Made by a program: the position numbers and the translations under genes. 64,000 nt of DNA. Source: Photobacterium gaetbulicola Gung47 (GTDB lineage Bacteria > Pseudomonadota > Gammaproteobacteria > Enterobacterales > Vibrionaceae). The notes under the pieces were generated by a model. That model worked only from the letters and a program-made list of their open reading frames with translations. It had not been told where the DNA came from and did no database searches. Shown piece after piece: positions 17,420-26,490 of this stretch. The first letter of the stretch is position 1, and each line of letters starts with the position of its first letter. The stretch lies in assembly GCA_000940995.1 (NCBI GenBank), contig CP005974.1:1550001-1614000 (forward strand). The letters run 5' to 3'.

Positions 17420-19792
17420 ATGAACAAAAGCGCTGCCGGGGTTGCACTTGGACTGCTATCGCTTCATTTTTGGCTGGCGTTGCCAACCTATCATGGGTTT
17501 ATTACAACCTTAATGATAGGCAGTGTAGTGTGTTTCTTTTTCCGCTGGCGACTATTGATCTATATCGGCATCGGCGCTTGTTTGGCGAATCTCGCCGCAA
17601 CATCCTATCTAAAAAACGTCCAACTGGCTTTTATTGAGCCGAGGAATATTACCATAGTTGGGGAAGTTAGCAGCCTATTAAATCATAAGAAACCAGATAC
17701 TTTGTTTGATTTTGTAACCTCAGAAATGCGCTCGTCAGATATTCGTGCAAGCAAAACATTGCGTGTTAGGCTGGGTTGGTCCGAGCAAGTCAACATCCCG
17801 GAGATGAAACAAGGTGAGCGCTGGCAGTTGCAAGTTCGGCTGCGGCCGCCACATGGCCGGGTCAATAGCGCCGGTTATGACCGCGAGCGGCAGTATGTCG
17901 GCCAGGGGATCCACGCGACGGGGGTAGTGCTAAGTGGTATTCGCCTGGCACCGAGTCAGCATACGCTGTCAGGCTTGCGCCAATCGATTTTCGATGCCGC
18001 GGTGGACTATACCGAGGGACTGAGCCACCGAGGATATCTGCTGGCACTGGGGTTTGGCTTTCGCGGGGCACTGGACGCCAAAGATTGGGGGATACTGCGC
18101 GATAGCGGCTTGGCCCATCTGATGGCGATTTCCGGATTGCATATCGGTCTGGCGATTATGCTGGGATGGTGGAGTGGGGGCATATTGCGCAATCTTGTCG
18201 GTGATTGGCCGTATGCAATCTGGCTGCCGCTTTGGCTGGGACTGGCCATCGGAGCCCTGTACGCATGGCTCGCTGGCTTTACCCTGCCGACCCAGCGGGC
18301 ATTGCTGATGAGCATGGTGGCACTGGTTTTGCTGCGGTTTCGGATCATCTGGCCGGGATGGCAAATCCTGCTGTTGGTATTCGCAGTCAGTCTCGCGTTG
18401 GATCCGCTGGCGTCATACCGGGCGGGCTTCTGGTTATCTTTTGCGGCGGTGACGGTTATCGCCTTGGCCTATGCCGGCGGAGTGAGATTCGAGGGGCATG
18501 CCGGGCTAGGGGTCTATCAACGCTGGTATGGCAAATGGCAGGCGCTTATTTTACTCCAGCTTTCTCTGCTAGTGCTGATGCTGCCTGTCCAATGGCTGTG
18601 GTTTGGTGGGTTTTCGCCCTGGGCGCCGTTGATCAATTTGCTGGCGGTGCCCTGGGTGAGTGTGACTACGGTGCCCTTGGTTCTGGCGGCGATTGTCTTC
18701 TCGCCTATTGAGCAGATGGCCATGGTGTGCTGGCAACTGGCCAATACCGCATTGACACCGGTGCTATGGTTGGCGCAGTGGACGCAGGGGGGCTGGTGGA
18801 CACTCGCCGATAGCCAAGGCAACTGGGTGGTCGGCGTGGTTGTCATGGCTGTGCTGCTGTGGATGCTGCCGGTTAGGCGATTTATCGGACTGTTGGTGAC
18901 CCTGTCAATCGTAGTCCTACTGTGGAACAAACCGCTCTTCCTGTTCAGTGACCCCAAGGCTGAACTTAGTGGTCGCTCCCCGGCGGCTGACCGCTGGCAA
19001 GTTGATCTGCTCGATGTCGGACACGGTCTGGCTGTTTTGATATCTACTCGAAATCGCAGCGTGCTCTATGATACCGGTAATCAATGGCCAGGGGGCTCCA
19101 TAGCCAGTGCCGTGATCGAGCCGGTCCTGAAGCAGCGGGGCCAGGCTACGCTTGATGGCCTGATATTGAGCCATGCCGATAGCGATCATGCCGCAGGGGC
19201 TGACTATCTGGAGGTGGCTTTTGACCCCGAGTGGAAGCGCAGCAGCGATTTTCGCGCGGGTTATCAGGCGTGCATCCGGGGTGAACAGTGGCAGTGGCAC
19301 AGCTTGAGTTTTCGAGTGCTGTGGCCGCCGAAACAAGTCGCGAGGGCGGCTAATCCCCATTCGTGTGTGATCGAAGTAAGGCAGTTTTCCGGGATGAATG
19401 AAGGTACGGGGGTATCTTTGCTCCTGACCGGGGATATCGATGCGGTGTCCGAGTTGTTGCTAGCCAGGCTGGAGCCGGGGCTATCGCCGGATATCTTGCT
19501 GGTTCCGCACCATGGCAGCCGGAGTTCGTCGACGGCGACCTGGCTAGAACAGATGGGCTGGCTCGGCAATATGTCACCCAAATATGCGCTGGTGTCGGTG
19601 GCGCGCTTCAACCCTTGGCAACTGCCGTCGGGCGAGGTGCGCCAGCGGTATTTGGACAAAGGCATCGAATGGCTCTCTACGGCTGAATCGGGTCAGGTGA
19701 CACTGGCCATTGAGGGGGGAGAGATCGAGGTGGTACGTTATCGCCAAGACAGAAAAGCAGCGTGGTTTAGGCCGGCAATACCGCCGCCTTAA
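17420..19792 (+). CDS. comEC: ComEC/Rec2 DNA-uptake channel protein
   Basis: ComEC carries transforming single-stranded DNA across the inner membrane. The 790-residue protein begins with several TM segments (1-75) and an OB-like periplasmic domain (DUF4131, about 75-200). The multi-TM Competence domain is marked by SGLAHLMAISGLHIGLAIML. The C-terminal metallo-beta-lactamase-like domain has HADSDH near residue 586 and LLVPHHGSRSSS near 695. These metal motifs look intact, so the proposed nuclease part may be active. The open frame extends upstream to 17309, but ATG 17420, just after AGGCTTGAG, gives the usual hydrophobic N-terminus. Order comEC-msbA-lpxK matches E. coli ycaI. Confidence 0.92.
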   Translation: MNKSAAGVALGLLSLHFWLALPTYHGFITTLMIGSVVCFFFRWRLLIYIGIGACLANLAATSYLKNVQLAFIEPRNITIVGEVSSLLNHKKPDTLFDFVTSEMRSSDIRASKTLRVRLGWSEQVNIPEMKQGERWQLQVRLRPPHGRVNSAGYDRERQYVGQGIHATGVVLSGIRLAPSQHTLSGLRQSIFDAAVDYTEGLSHRGYLLALGFGFRGALDAKDWGILRDSGLAHLMAISGLHIGLAIMLGWWSGGILRNLVGDWPYAIWLPLWLGLAIGALYAWLAGFTLPTQRALLMSMVALVLLRFRIIWPGWQILLLVFAVSLALDPLASYRAGFWLSFAAVTVIALAYAGGVRFEGHAGLGVYQRWYGKWQALILLQLSLLVLMLPVQWLWFGGFSPWAPLINLLAVPWVSVTTVPLVLAAIVFSPIEQMAMVCWQLANTALTPVLWLAQWTQGGWWTLADSQGNWVVGVVVMAVLLWMLPVRRFIGLLVTLSIVVLLWNKPLFLFSDPKAELSGRSPAADRWQVDLLDVGHGLAVLISTRNRSVLYDTGNQWPGGSIASAVIEPVLKQRGQATLDGLILSHADSDHAAGADYLEVAFDPEWKRSSDFRAGYQACIRGEQWQWHSLSFRVLWPPKQVARAANPHSCVIEVRQFSGMNEGTGVSLLLTGDIDAVSELLLARLEPGLSPDILLVPHHGSRSSSTATWLEQMGWLGNMSPKYALVSVARFNPWQLPSGEVRQRYLDKGIEWLSTAESGQVTLAIEGGEIEVVRYRQDRKAAWFRPAIPPP

Positions 19793-19917
19793 CGGGAATA
19801 GGTCGTGGTGGTGAGGTTGGCTGTTTGAAAAACAAGCAGTTTTACAGCCGGGGGAATGAACTTATTTGGTCTCCGGCCTTTATGCGAGTAGAATGGAAAA
19901 ATTGACTTAAAGAAAAA

Positions 19918-21684
19918 ATGGTTTCCATGACTACTTCGAACGATCAAACCACTTGGGAGACGTTTAAGCGACTGTGGCCTTCGATTAGCCTGTATAAAGC
20001 CGGTTTGGCTGTCGCTGTTGTTGCATTGATTATCAACGCCGCAAGTGATGCATTGATGCTCTCGATGATAAAGCCGCTAATGGATGAGAGCTTTGGCGGG
20101 CTTGACGGAATTGAATCGAATTTCCTGGCAATGATGCCTATCTACCTGATGGGGCTGATGATCCTACGCGGGGTCAGTGGCTTCGTTTCTACTTACTGCC
20201 TGGCATGGGTTTCGGGCAATGTGGTGATGAGCATGCGTCGCCAGATGTTCAACCACTTCATGAAAATGCCGGTCGGCTTTTTCGATAAAGAATCGTCGGG
20301 CAAACTGCTCTCGCGCATTACCTACGACTCGGAGCAGGTGGCCGCAGCAACCAGCAATGCCATGGTCAGCCTGGTGCGCGAAGGAGCCAGTATCATCGCC
20401 CTGATGGCTATCATGTTCTATAACAGCTGGCAGCTGTCGGCTATTTTGCTTGTCATTGCGCCTGTGGTTGCCGTCAGCATTCGCGTGGTCTCCAAGCGAT
20501 TCCGCCGGATTTCCAAGAATATGCAGGACGCGATGGGCTCAGTCACCTCGTCGGCAGAGCAAATGCTCAAGGGCCACAAAGTGGTGCTGAGCTACGGTGG
20601 CCAGCAGGTCGAGCAGGATCGCTTCGAGCAAGTGAGTAACCGGATGCGTCAGCAGACCATGAAGCTGGTCTCGGCCCAGGCTATTGCCAACCCGGTTATT
20701 CAAGTGATTGCTTCTATGGCACTGGTTGTGGTGCTGATCCTCGCTAACACCGAAGCGTTGCGCGAGTCGCTGACGCCGGGTACCTTTGCGCTGATCTTCG
20801 GTTCCATGTTTGGCCTGATGCGCCCGCTTAAGGCGCTGACTAACGTGACCTCCCAGTTCCAGCGTGGTATGGCGGCATGCCAGACGCTGTTTGGCCTGAT
20901 GGAGCTTGAGACGGAAAAAGACAACGGTAACCATGAAGCTAAGCGCGTGAACGGGGATATCCAGGTGAAGGATGTGACTTTCACTTACCCAACCAAGGAT
21001 GCGCCGGCGCTGAGAAACGTCAGTTTTGATTTGCCCGCCGGGCAGACACTCGCCTTGGTCGGCCGATCGGGCTCGGGCAAGAGTACCATTGCCAACCTGC
21101 TTACCCGCTTCTACGACATCGACTCGGGCAGTATCACCATTGATGGCCATGACATTTGTGACTACAAGCTGGCTAACCTGCGCGAGCAGGTGGCGGTTGT
21201 GTCGCAGAATGTCCACCTGTTCAACGACACGATTGCCAACAACATCGCCTATGCAAGCGGTGATAACTACAGCCGGGCGGATATCGAAAAAGCCGCAGAG
21301 CTTGCCTATGCCATGGACTTTATCAAAGAGATGGACAATGGCTTGGATACCATCATCGGCGAGAACGGTGTCAGCCTTTCCGGTGGCCAGCGCCAGCGTA
21401 TTGCGATTGCCCGAGCCCTGTTGCGCAATGCTCCTGTACTGATCCTCGATGAGGCGACGTCGGCCCTGGATACCGAATCAGAGCGGGCCATTCAGTCTGC
21501 ACTGGACGAGCTGCAAAAAGACCGAACCGTGCTGGTAATTGCCCACCGCTTGTCGACCATTGAAAACGCCGACCAGATCCTGGTAGTCGATGACGGGGAA
21601 ATTATCGAACGTGGCGTGCATGCCGAGCTGTTGGCCCAAGAAGGAGCCTATGCCCAGCTGCACCGTATCCAGTTTGGTGAATAA
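19918..21684 (+). CDS. msbA: Lipid A ABC transporter MsbA
   Basis: MsbA flips core-lipid A across the inner membrane. The 588-residue half-transporter has an N-terminal six-TM domain (about 25-320) and a C-terminal ATPase: Walker A GRSGSGKST near 385, Q-loop VVSQNVHLFND, signature LSGGQRQRIAIARALL, Walker B LILDEATSALD and H-loop IAHRLSTIE. FDKESSGKLLSRITYDSEQV is the first coupling region. Start is ATG 19918 or ATG 19927; neither has a strong ribosome site. The stop overlaps lpxK by one base. Confidence 0.96.
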   Translation: MVSMTTSNDQTTWETFKRLWPSISLYKAGLAVAVVALIINAASDALMLSMIKPLMDESFGGLDGIESNFLAMMPIYLMGLMILRGVSGFVSTYCLAWVSGNVVMSMRRQMFNHFMKMPVGFFDKESSGKLLSRITYDSEQVAAATSNAMVSLVREGASIIALMAIMFYNSWQLSAILLVIAPVVAVSIRVVSKRFRRISKNMQDAMGSVTSSAEQMLKGHKVVLSYGGQQVEQDRFEQVSNRMRQQTMKLVSAQAIANPVIQVIASMALVVVLILANTEALRESLTPGTFALIFGSMFGLMRPLKALTNVTSQFQRGMAACQTLFGLMELETEKDNGNHEAKRVNGDIQVKDVTFTYPTKDAPALRNVSFDLPAGQTLALVGRSGSGKSTIANLLTRFYDIDSGSITIDGHDICDYKLANLREQVAVVSQNVHLFNDTIANNIAYASGDNYSRADIEKAAELAYAMDFIKEMDNGLDTIIGENGVSLSGGQRQRIAIARALLRNAPVLILDEATSALDTESERAIQSALDELQKDRTVLVIAHRLSTIENADQILVVDDGEIIERGVHAELLAQEGAYAQLHRIQFGE

Positions 21685-22700
21685 TGGCTTCCGTTATCGA
21701 AAAAATATGGTTTGAGCACCATCCGGCTGGGGTGGTGCTCAAACCGCTGCTGTGGCCGTTGAGCAAACTATTTGGCGCGGTGAGCCGTCATCGCCGCCAG
21801 CAATACCAAACCGGTCGGAAAGCCGCTTACCGCCCGTCGGTGCCGGTCGTGGTGGTGGGCAATATTACCGCTGGCGGTAATGGCAAGACGCCGGTGGTGG
21901 TCTGGCTGGTTGAGCAGCTCAAGGCCGCAGGGCTCAAGCCCGGGGTGGTTTCCCGCGGCTATGGGGCCAAGGCACCGCATTATCCCTACCGGATCAGTGA
22001 CCAGAGTACGACCGCCGAAGCAGGTGATGAGCCGGTGTTGATATTTCGCCGCACAGGCGTCCCTGTTGCGGTCTCGCCCAAGCGTGCCGAGGCGGTGCAG
22101 CTGATTGAGTCCGACGTCGATGTCATCATCACCGATGACGGTCTGCAGCACTATGCGCTGGCAAGGGATATCGAAATTGTGGTGATTGACGGCCAGCGCC
22201 GTTTTGGCAACCAGCAGCTGATCCCGATGGGGCCGCTGCGCGAAGGCTGTGAGCGCCTGCAAGAAGTGGATTTTCTCATTTGCAACGGCGGCAATGCCGA
22301 ACGCAATGAAATCCCGATGCAACTGGTGCCTGCAGACTTGGTCAACCTCTGCACTGGCGAGCGCTGCGAGGCTGCCAAGCTGCAGGGTGACATTGTTGCC
22401 ATGGCCGGTATCGGCCATCCCCCGCGTTTTTTTAGTACATTGCAGCAGCTCGGTATCACCCCGGTGAAGTGTCAGCCATTCGCGGATCACCAGGCGTTTG
22501 CCGAGCAAGAATTAAAACAGCTGTCCGCGCAAGGCCAGCACTTAGTCATGACAGAGAAAGATGCGGTGAAATGCCACGCTTTCGCCCAGCCTAACTGGTG
22601 GTATTTGCCGGTCGATGCCGCGATGCCCGCCGAGCAGGCTGAAAGCTTGATTAACCGGATTATTAAGGTAAAGGAAGAGTATGGATCATCGTCTGCTTGA
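21684..22700 (+). CDS. lpxK: Tetraacyldisaccharide 4'-kinase LpxK
   Basis: LpxK phosphorylates the 4' position of the lipid A disaccharide. The 338-residue protein has the N-terminal membrane-associated helix typical of the family. An unusually spaced P-loop GNITAGGNGKTPVV (residues about 59-72), SRGYGAKA and the DDGLQH motif (about 152-157, catalytic Asp-His) follow. FLICNGGNAERNE and VMTEKDAVKC belong to the C-terminal lobe. It is translationally coupled to msbA (TAATGG). The last 20 bases overlap the ycaR reading frame. Confidence 0.96.
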   Translation: MASVIEKIWFEHHPAGVVLKPLLWPLSKLFGAVSRHRRQQYQTGRKAAYRPSVPVVVVGNITAGGNGKTPVVVWLVEQLKAAGLKPGVVSRGYGAKAPHYPYRISDQSTTAEAGDEPVLIFRRTGVPVAVSPKRAEAVQLIESDVDVIITDDGLQHYALARDIEIVVIDGQRRFGNQQLIPMGPLREGCERLQEVDFLICNGGNAERNEIPMQLVPADLVNLCTGERCEAAKLQGDIVAMAGIGHPPRFFSTLQQLGITPVKCQPFADHQAFAEQELKQLSAQGQHLVMTEKDAVKCHAFAQPNWWYLPVDAAMPAEQAESLINRIIKVKEEYGSSSA

Positions 22701-22860
22701 AATCGTTGCATGCCCAGTATGCAAGGGTAAATTGAACTTCGACAAAGACAAAAATGAGCTGATCTGCAAATTTGATCGTCTGGCATATCCGATTAAAGAT
22801 GGTATTCCAGTACTACTGGAGCCAGAGGCGCGCACTCTGAGTTCGGAAGAGGTGAAATAA
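22681..22860 (+). CDS. ycaR: YcaR / UPF0434 (Trm112-like) small protein
   Basis: A 59-residue protein starting MDHRLLEIVACPVCKGKL, with one CPVCKG knuckle, a FDRLAYPIKDGIPVLL sheet and an acidic tail. These are the features of the YcaR/Trm112-like zinc-ribbon family. A second Cys (ELICKF) is single rather than a CxxC pair, so metal binding may be incomplete. It starts inside lpxK (20-base overlap, different frame) and its stop overlaps kdsB by one base. E. coli has the same lpxK-ycaR-kdsB order. Function unknown. Confidence 0.92.
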   Translation: MDHRLLEIVACPVCKGKLNFDKDKNELICKFDRLAYPIKDGIPVLLEPEARTLSSEEVK

Positions 22861-23606
22861 TGTCTTTTACCGTGATTATTCCGGCCCGCTACCAGTCTTC
22901 ACGCCTGCCGGGTAAGCCGCTGGCAGATATTGCCGGCAAGCCGATGATCCAGTGGGTTTATGAGCAGGCGAGCAAAGCCGGTGCCGAGCAGGTTATTGTG
23001 GCGACGGACGATCAGCGGATCGCCGACGTGGTCAAGGCATTTGGCGGCGAAGTCTGCATGACCCGTGCCGATCATGAGTCGGGAACCGAGCGCCTGGCGG
23101 AAGTGGTCGAGAAATACCAATTGGCTGATGACCAAATTGTGGTCAACGTTCAGGGTGACGAGCCGCTGATCCCAGACAGCATCATCCGCCAGGTAGCGAC
23201 CAACCTAGCTGGTAGCAAAGCGCCGATGGCAACACTGGCTGTCGAGATTGACCACGCCGATGAAGTGTTTAATCCTAATGCGGTGAAAGTGGTGACCGAC
23301 AAAGACGGCTACGCACTTTACTTCAGCCGCGCCTCCATTCCATGGGATCGCGATAACTTTGCCAAGCGCCCGCAGGAAATCCACCAGAATCTGATGCGCC
23401 ATATCGGTATCTATGCCTACCGTGCTGGTTTCATCAACACCTACATCAACTGGGAGCCGAGTGCGCTGGAGAAAATCGAAGCGTTAGAGCAGCTTCGGGT
23501 GTTGTGGTACGGTGAGAAAATCCATGTAGAAGTGGCAATTGATGCGCCGCCGGCCGGGGTGGATACGCCAGAGGATTTGGAAAAAGTACGTCAACTGGTA
23601 GGTTGA
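22860..23606 (+). CDS. kdsB: CMP-KDO synthetase KdsB
   Basis: KdsB activates 3-deoxy-D-manno-octulosonate with CTP for addition to lipid A. The 248-residue cytoplasmic enzyme starts FTVIIPARYQSSRLPGKPL, the nucleotide-binding signature of cytidylyltransferases. VNVQGDEPLIP (about residues 95-105) carries the metal-binding Asp, and FSRASIPWDRD and HIGIYAYR also fit. It is the last gene of comEC-msbA-lpxK-ycaR-kdsB and is followed by a strong palindromic terminator. Confidence 0.97.
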   Translation: MSFTVIIPARYQSSRLPGKPLADIAGKPMIQWVYEQASKAGAEQVIVATDDQRIADVVKAFGGEVCMTRADHESGTERLAEVVEKYQLADDQIVVNVQGDEPLIPDSIIRQVATNLAGSKAPMATLAVEIDHADEVFNPNAVKVVTDKDGYALYFSRASIPWDRDNFAKRPQEIHQNLMRHIGIYAYRAGFINTYINWEPSALEKIEALEQLRVLWYGEKIHVEVAIDAPPAGVDTPEDLEKVRQLVG

Positions 23607-23622
23607 GTACTGCGAAAAAAGT

Positions 23623-23653
23623 AACGGGGAAGCTTAAGCTTCCCCGTTTTTTT
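23623..23653. terminator. Rho-independent terminator after kdsB
   Basis: A perfect palindrome spans 23623-23648 (core ACGGGGAAGCTT, self-complementary) and is followed by T5. An A-run on the left lets it also act for the convergent transporter gene. Confidence 0.93.
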
Positions 23654-23681
23654 AGCTTGGGCACCCCTTGTTGTGCATCAG

Positions 23682-24557
23682 TTATGGCTCAGTGATTGCC
23701 CTGCTGCGCTTGCCCTTGAGTAAGCGCTTCCAGTTGACCGGCATCATCGGTACCACTATCAGCAAGATCCCCGCTAGTGTGAGCAGATCGGGAATTTCAT
23801 CGAACCACATCACCCCGAACGCTGTCACGAACACCAGCCCTGAATACTCTGCCAGAGCAATTTGGCCGGCCGCCGCTTTCTTGTAGCCAATGACCACCAA
23901 GGCATGGTAGCCCAGCACAAATAGGTTGATCGCCATGATCCAGCCGACATGGCGCCACTCTATGTCAGCCCACTGCGGTACGGCCAAGGCGAGCGATAGC
24001 GGTAGGGTCATCACGCCGGTCCAGAATAGGGTTGAAACCAGGTGCTGCTCTTGGGGTAATTTACGGATCAATATGTTACCCAATCCCATAGAAAGGGCAC
24101 TGCCAAGCCCGGCAATCGCGGCCCAGTGGAAATGCTCCGGCCGTAATACCACCAGCACACCGGCAAAACCGATGCTGGTGGCGATGACTTTCGACCGGGG
24201 CGGGGTTTCCTTGAGCAGCAAGACCGACAACGGCAACATCAGCAGCGGGCCAACATAGAACATCGCATTGGCGGTCGCCAGCGGCAAGAAGGTAATTGCG
24301 ATCATGGCACAGGCGCTACCCATCAAGATCAACTGGGCGCGCCAGAAGGCAATTTTGCAGCATCCCTGGTGGCGCTTTTCCCGCGGCAGTGCCAGCCAGA
24401 ACGGTAATAACATGATCACGCTGAGCAACTGGCGGATGAATACATACTGGAAGGTAGGGACTTCTCCGTTGAGGATTTTCAGTGAAACGTCAGAGAAGGA
24501 GGCTAACAAGTTGGCGGCAACAAGCAGGACAATGGCCTGGTTAACTGGACTACGCAT
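23682..24557 (-). CDS. EamA/DMT-family permease
   Basis: A 291-residue protein with ten predicted membrane segments in two EamA repeats. The first repeat includes FQYVFIRQLLSVIMLLPFW and YVGPLLMLPLSVLLLKETPP; the second ends LVFVTAFGVMWFDEIPDLLT before the final TM. This is the drug/metabolite transporter superfamily. The LLLKETPP and WFDEIPD ends of the paired repeats are typical. Substrate cannot be assigned. It is single, convergent with kdsB, and shares no operon with tcyP. Confidence 0.85.
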   Translation of the reverse strand: MRSPVNQAIVLLVAANLLASFSDVSLKILNGEVPTFQYVFIRQLLSVIMLLPFWLALPREKRHQGCCKIAFWRAQLILMGSACAMIAITFLPLATANAMFYVGPLLMLPLSVLLLKETPPRSKVIATSIGFAGVLVVLRPEHFHWAAIAGLGSALSMGLGNILIRKLPQEQHLVSTLFWTGVMTLPLSLALAVPQWADIEWRHVGWIMAINLFVLGYHALVVIGYKKAAAGQIALAEYSGLVFVTAFGVMWFDEIPDLLTLAGILLIVVPMMPVNWKRLLKGKRSRAITEP

Positions 24558-24708
24558 TGATACTCGGTGGCTAAATGGGCTTAGTGATAAAATAATCCTG
24601 CCATATTGTATGGCAAGTGGACGTATTCTACCGATCCATCCTGAAAATTCACTGAGTAATTTGCAATATTACCGAAGAATTGAGCTTAGTATTTGATTAT
24701 CAATAAAA

Positions 24709-24735
24709 AAGCCACCCATATGACTTGGGTGGCTT
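24709..24735 (-). terminator. Rho-independent terminator after tcyP
   Basis: AAGCCACCCA and TGGGTGGCTT pair around a seven-base loop. On the minus strand the hairpin is followed by a T-tract (TTTTTTA), directly downstream of the tcyP stop. Confidence 0.9.
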
Positions 24736-24766
24736 CCAATTTAGCGTCTAGTGCCTAGTGCTAGTT

Positions 24767-26155
24767 TTAAGCTTTCGCTGTCTGCTCTTCGATATCGGCA
24801 TCGGACTCGAACAGGGCGTTGTCGGCTTGGCCCAGTACCCGAGAAGTAATGGTACCGGCAGTCATCGCGCCGCTGACGTTTACCGCAGTACGGCCCATAT
24901 CAATCAGTGGCTCAATGGAGATCAGCAGGCCAGCTAGAGCGACCGGCATATCCAGGGCTGACAGCACAATTAGAGCCGCGAAGGTCGCACCGCCACCAAC
25001 ACCGGCAATGCCGAACGAACTAATGGTAACAATGGCAATCAGGGTTATCATGAAGCCAGGGTCAAGCGGGTTGATGCCGACCGTCGGGGCGATCATCACG
25101 GCCAGCATCGCAGGATACAGGCCGGCACAGCCATTCTGGCCCATGGTGGCACCGAATGACGCTGAGAAGTTAGAAACAGCATCGCCGTTGCCCAGCTTTT
25201 TCACTTGGGTTTCAACGTTGAGTGGAATGGTACCGGCGCTGGAGCGCGAGGTGAATGCAAAGGTCAGTACCGGCAGGATTTTCTTCAGGTAACGGATTGG
25301 GTTAACGCCAACAAACGCTACCAGGACCAGGTGCATTACAAGGATTAAGCCCAGGCCGACGTAAGAGGCCACCACGAAGTTGAGCAGGCTCAGGATGTCG
25401 TCGTAGTTCGAGCCTGCAACAACTTTGGTCATCAGCGCCAGTACGCCGTATGGCGTTAGGCTCAGCACCATGCGAACCAAGGTACGCACGACTTCCTGGG
25501 CAACGTTGATGAACTTCTCGAAGCTTGCACCCAGCTCTGGTTGGGTGCGGATCACGGTAAGGCCAGCCACACCGACAAAGGCGGAGAAAATCACCACAGC
25601 GATAGTCGACGTTGGGCGGCTACCAGCCAAATCGGCAAACGGGTTGGCCGGGAAGAAAGAGATAATCATGTCGGCAAAAGACATGGCTTCAACCGAGGTC
25701 AAACGGGTTTCCAGCATCTCACCACGGGCGATCTCGCGTGCTCCCTGAACGATCCCCTCGGCACTCAGGCCGAACATGCTGCTAATAAGAATACCGATCA
25801 GCGCTGATGCCGCTGTGGTCGCCAGCAGGATACCGATACTCAAGCCTGAGATTTTGCCCAGCGACCCCGAGTCTTTCACCTTGATGATGGCACCGATGAT
25901 AGAGACAGTGATCAACGGCATGATGATCATTTTCAACAGGCTGACGTAGCCCGCACCAACAATGTTGATGTACTCCAGAGTGCCAGCGATAACGTCGCTG
26001 CCACCGCCGTACACAAGCTGGAGCGCGCCACCGAATAGCACACCCAGCCCCAACGCGGTAAATACGCGCTTGGAAAGGGTTTGCTCTGATTTTTGTTGTT
26101 TGACCAACAGGGCAATAATGATGGCGAAGACCGCCAAGTTGAGTATCTGGAACAT
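24767..26155 (-). CDS. tcyP: Sodium/proton-dependent L-cystine transporter TcyP (YdjN type)
   Basis: A 462-residue member of the dicarboxylate/amino acid:cation symporter family. TcyP-specific features are the N-terminal FQILNLAVFAIIIALLVKQQ and YVSLLKMIIMPLITVSIIGA. The re-entrant loop FTSRSSAGTIPLNVETQ holds the serine-rich motif, and GQNGCAGLYPAMLAVM and SSFGIAGVGGGATFAA follow. TcyP imports cystine across the inner membrane. The C-terminal acidic tail is cytoplasmic. It is monocistronic with its own terminator. Confidence 0.88.
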   Translation of the reverse strand: MFQILNLAVFAIIIALLVKQQKSEQTLSKRVFTALGLGVLFGGALQLVYGGGSDVIAGTLEYINIVGAGYVSLLKMIIMPLITVSIIGAIIKVKDSGSLGKISGLSIGILLATTAASALIGILISSMFGLSAEGIVQGAREIARGEMLETRLTSVEAMSFADMIISFFPANPFADLAGSRPTSTIAVVIFSAFVGVAGLTVIRTQPELGASFEKFINVAQEVVRTLVRMVLSLTPYGVLALMTKVVAGSNYDDILSLLNFVVASYVGLGLILVMHLVLVAFVGVNPIRYLKKILPVLTFAFTSRSSAGTIPLNVETQVKKLGNGDAVSNFSASFGATMGQNGCAGLYPAMLAVMIAPTVGINPLDPGFMITLIAIVTISSFGIAGVGGGATFAALIVLSALDMPVALAGLLISIEPLIDMGRTAVNVSGAMTAGTITSRVLGQADNALFESDADIEEQTAKA

Positions 26156-26490
26156 CGAACCTAATCCTACCGTTGTTTATAACTCGCAATTCCGGTTTGC
26201 TAAGTCATCAATCACTAATTGGCTGCAATAGTAAGATGTGAATCGCAAAACCTGAATCAGTTTTCGCCGTTCTCGTTATGAGTAATCGGTATTTAATAAA
26301 ACAAAAAAGAATAAGGGTGAAAAGTTGAGCAAAGTTGCTGTTTTTATACAAAAAAACGCTCGTAAACGTTAAGAATAAGGGGGGAGGGTCGCTATTAGTG
26401 AATAGGAAATCAGCCAGTGAGGCGAGGCAGATTTGATGCGTCAGTGACTCCGCCGGCCCGGAATGTTCCGGCGGATATCTTGGGGGGAGG
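26156..26490. other. Intergenic region between tcyP and elyC
   Basis: These 335 bases separate the tcyP start from the elyC stop (both minus strand), so they hold the tcyP promoter and the elyC 3' end. A hairpin TCCGCCGG/CCGGCGGA (26449-26456, 26468-26475) without a T-tract lies just downstream of elyC and may end its transcript. No gene or recognisable operator was found in the AT-rich remainder. Confidence 0.5.
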
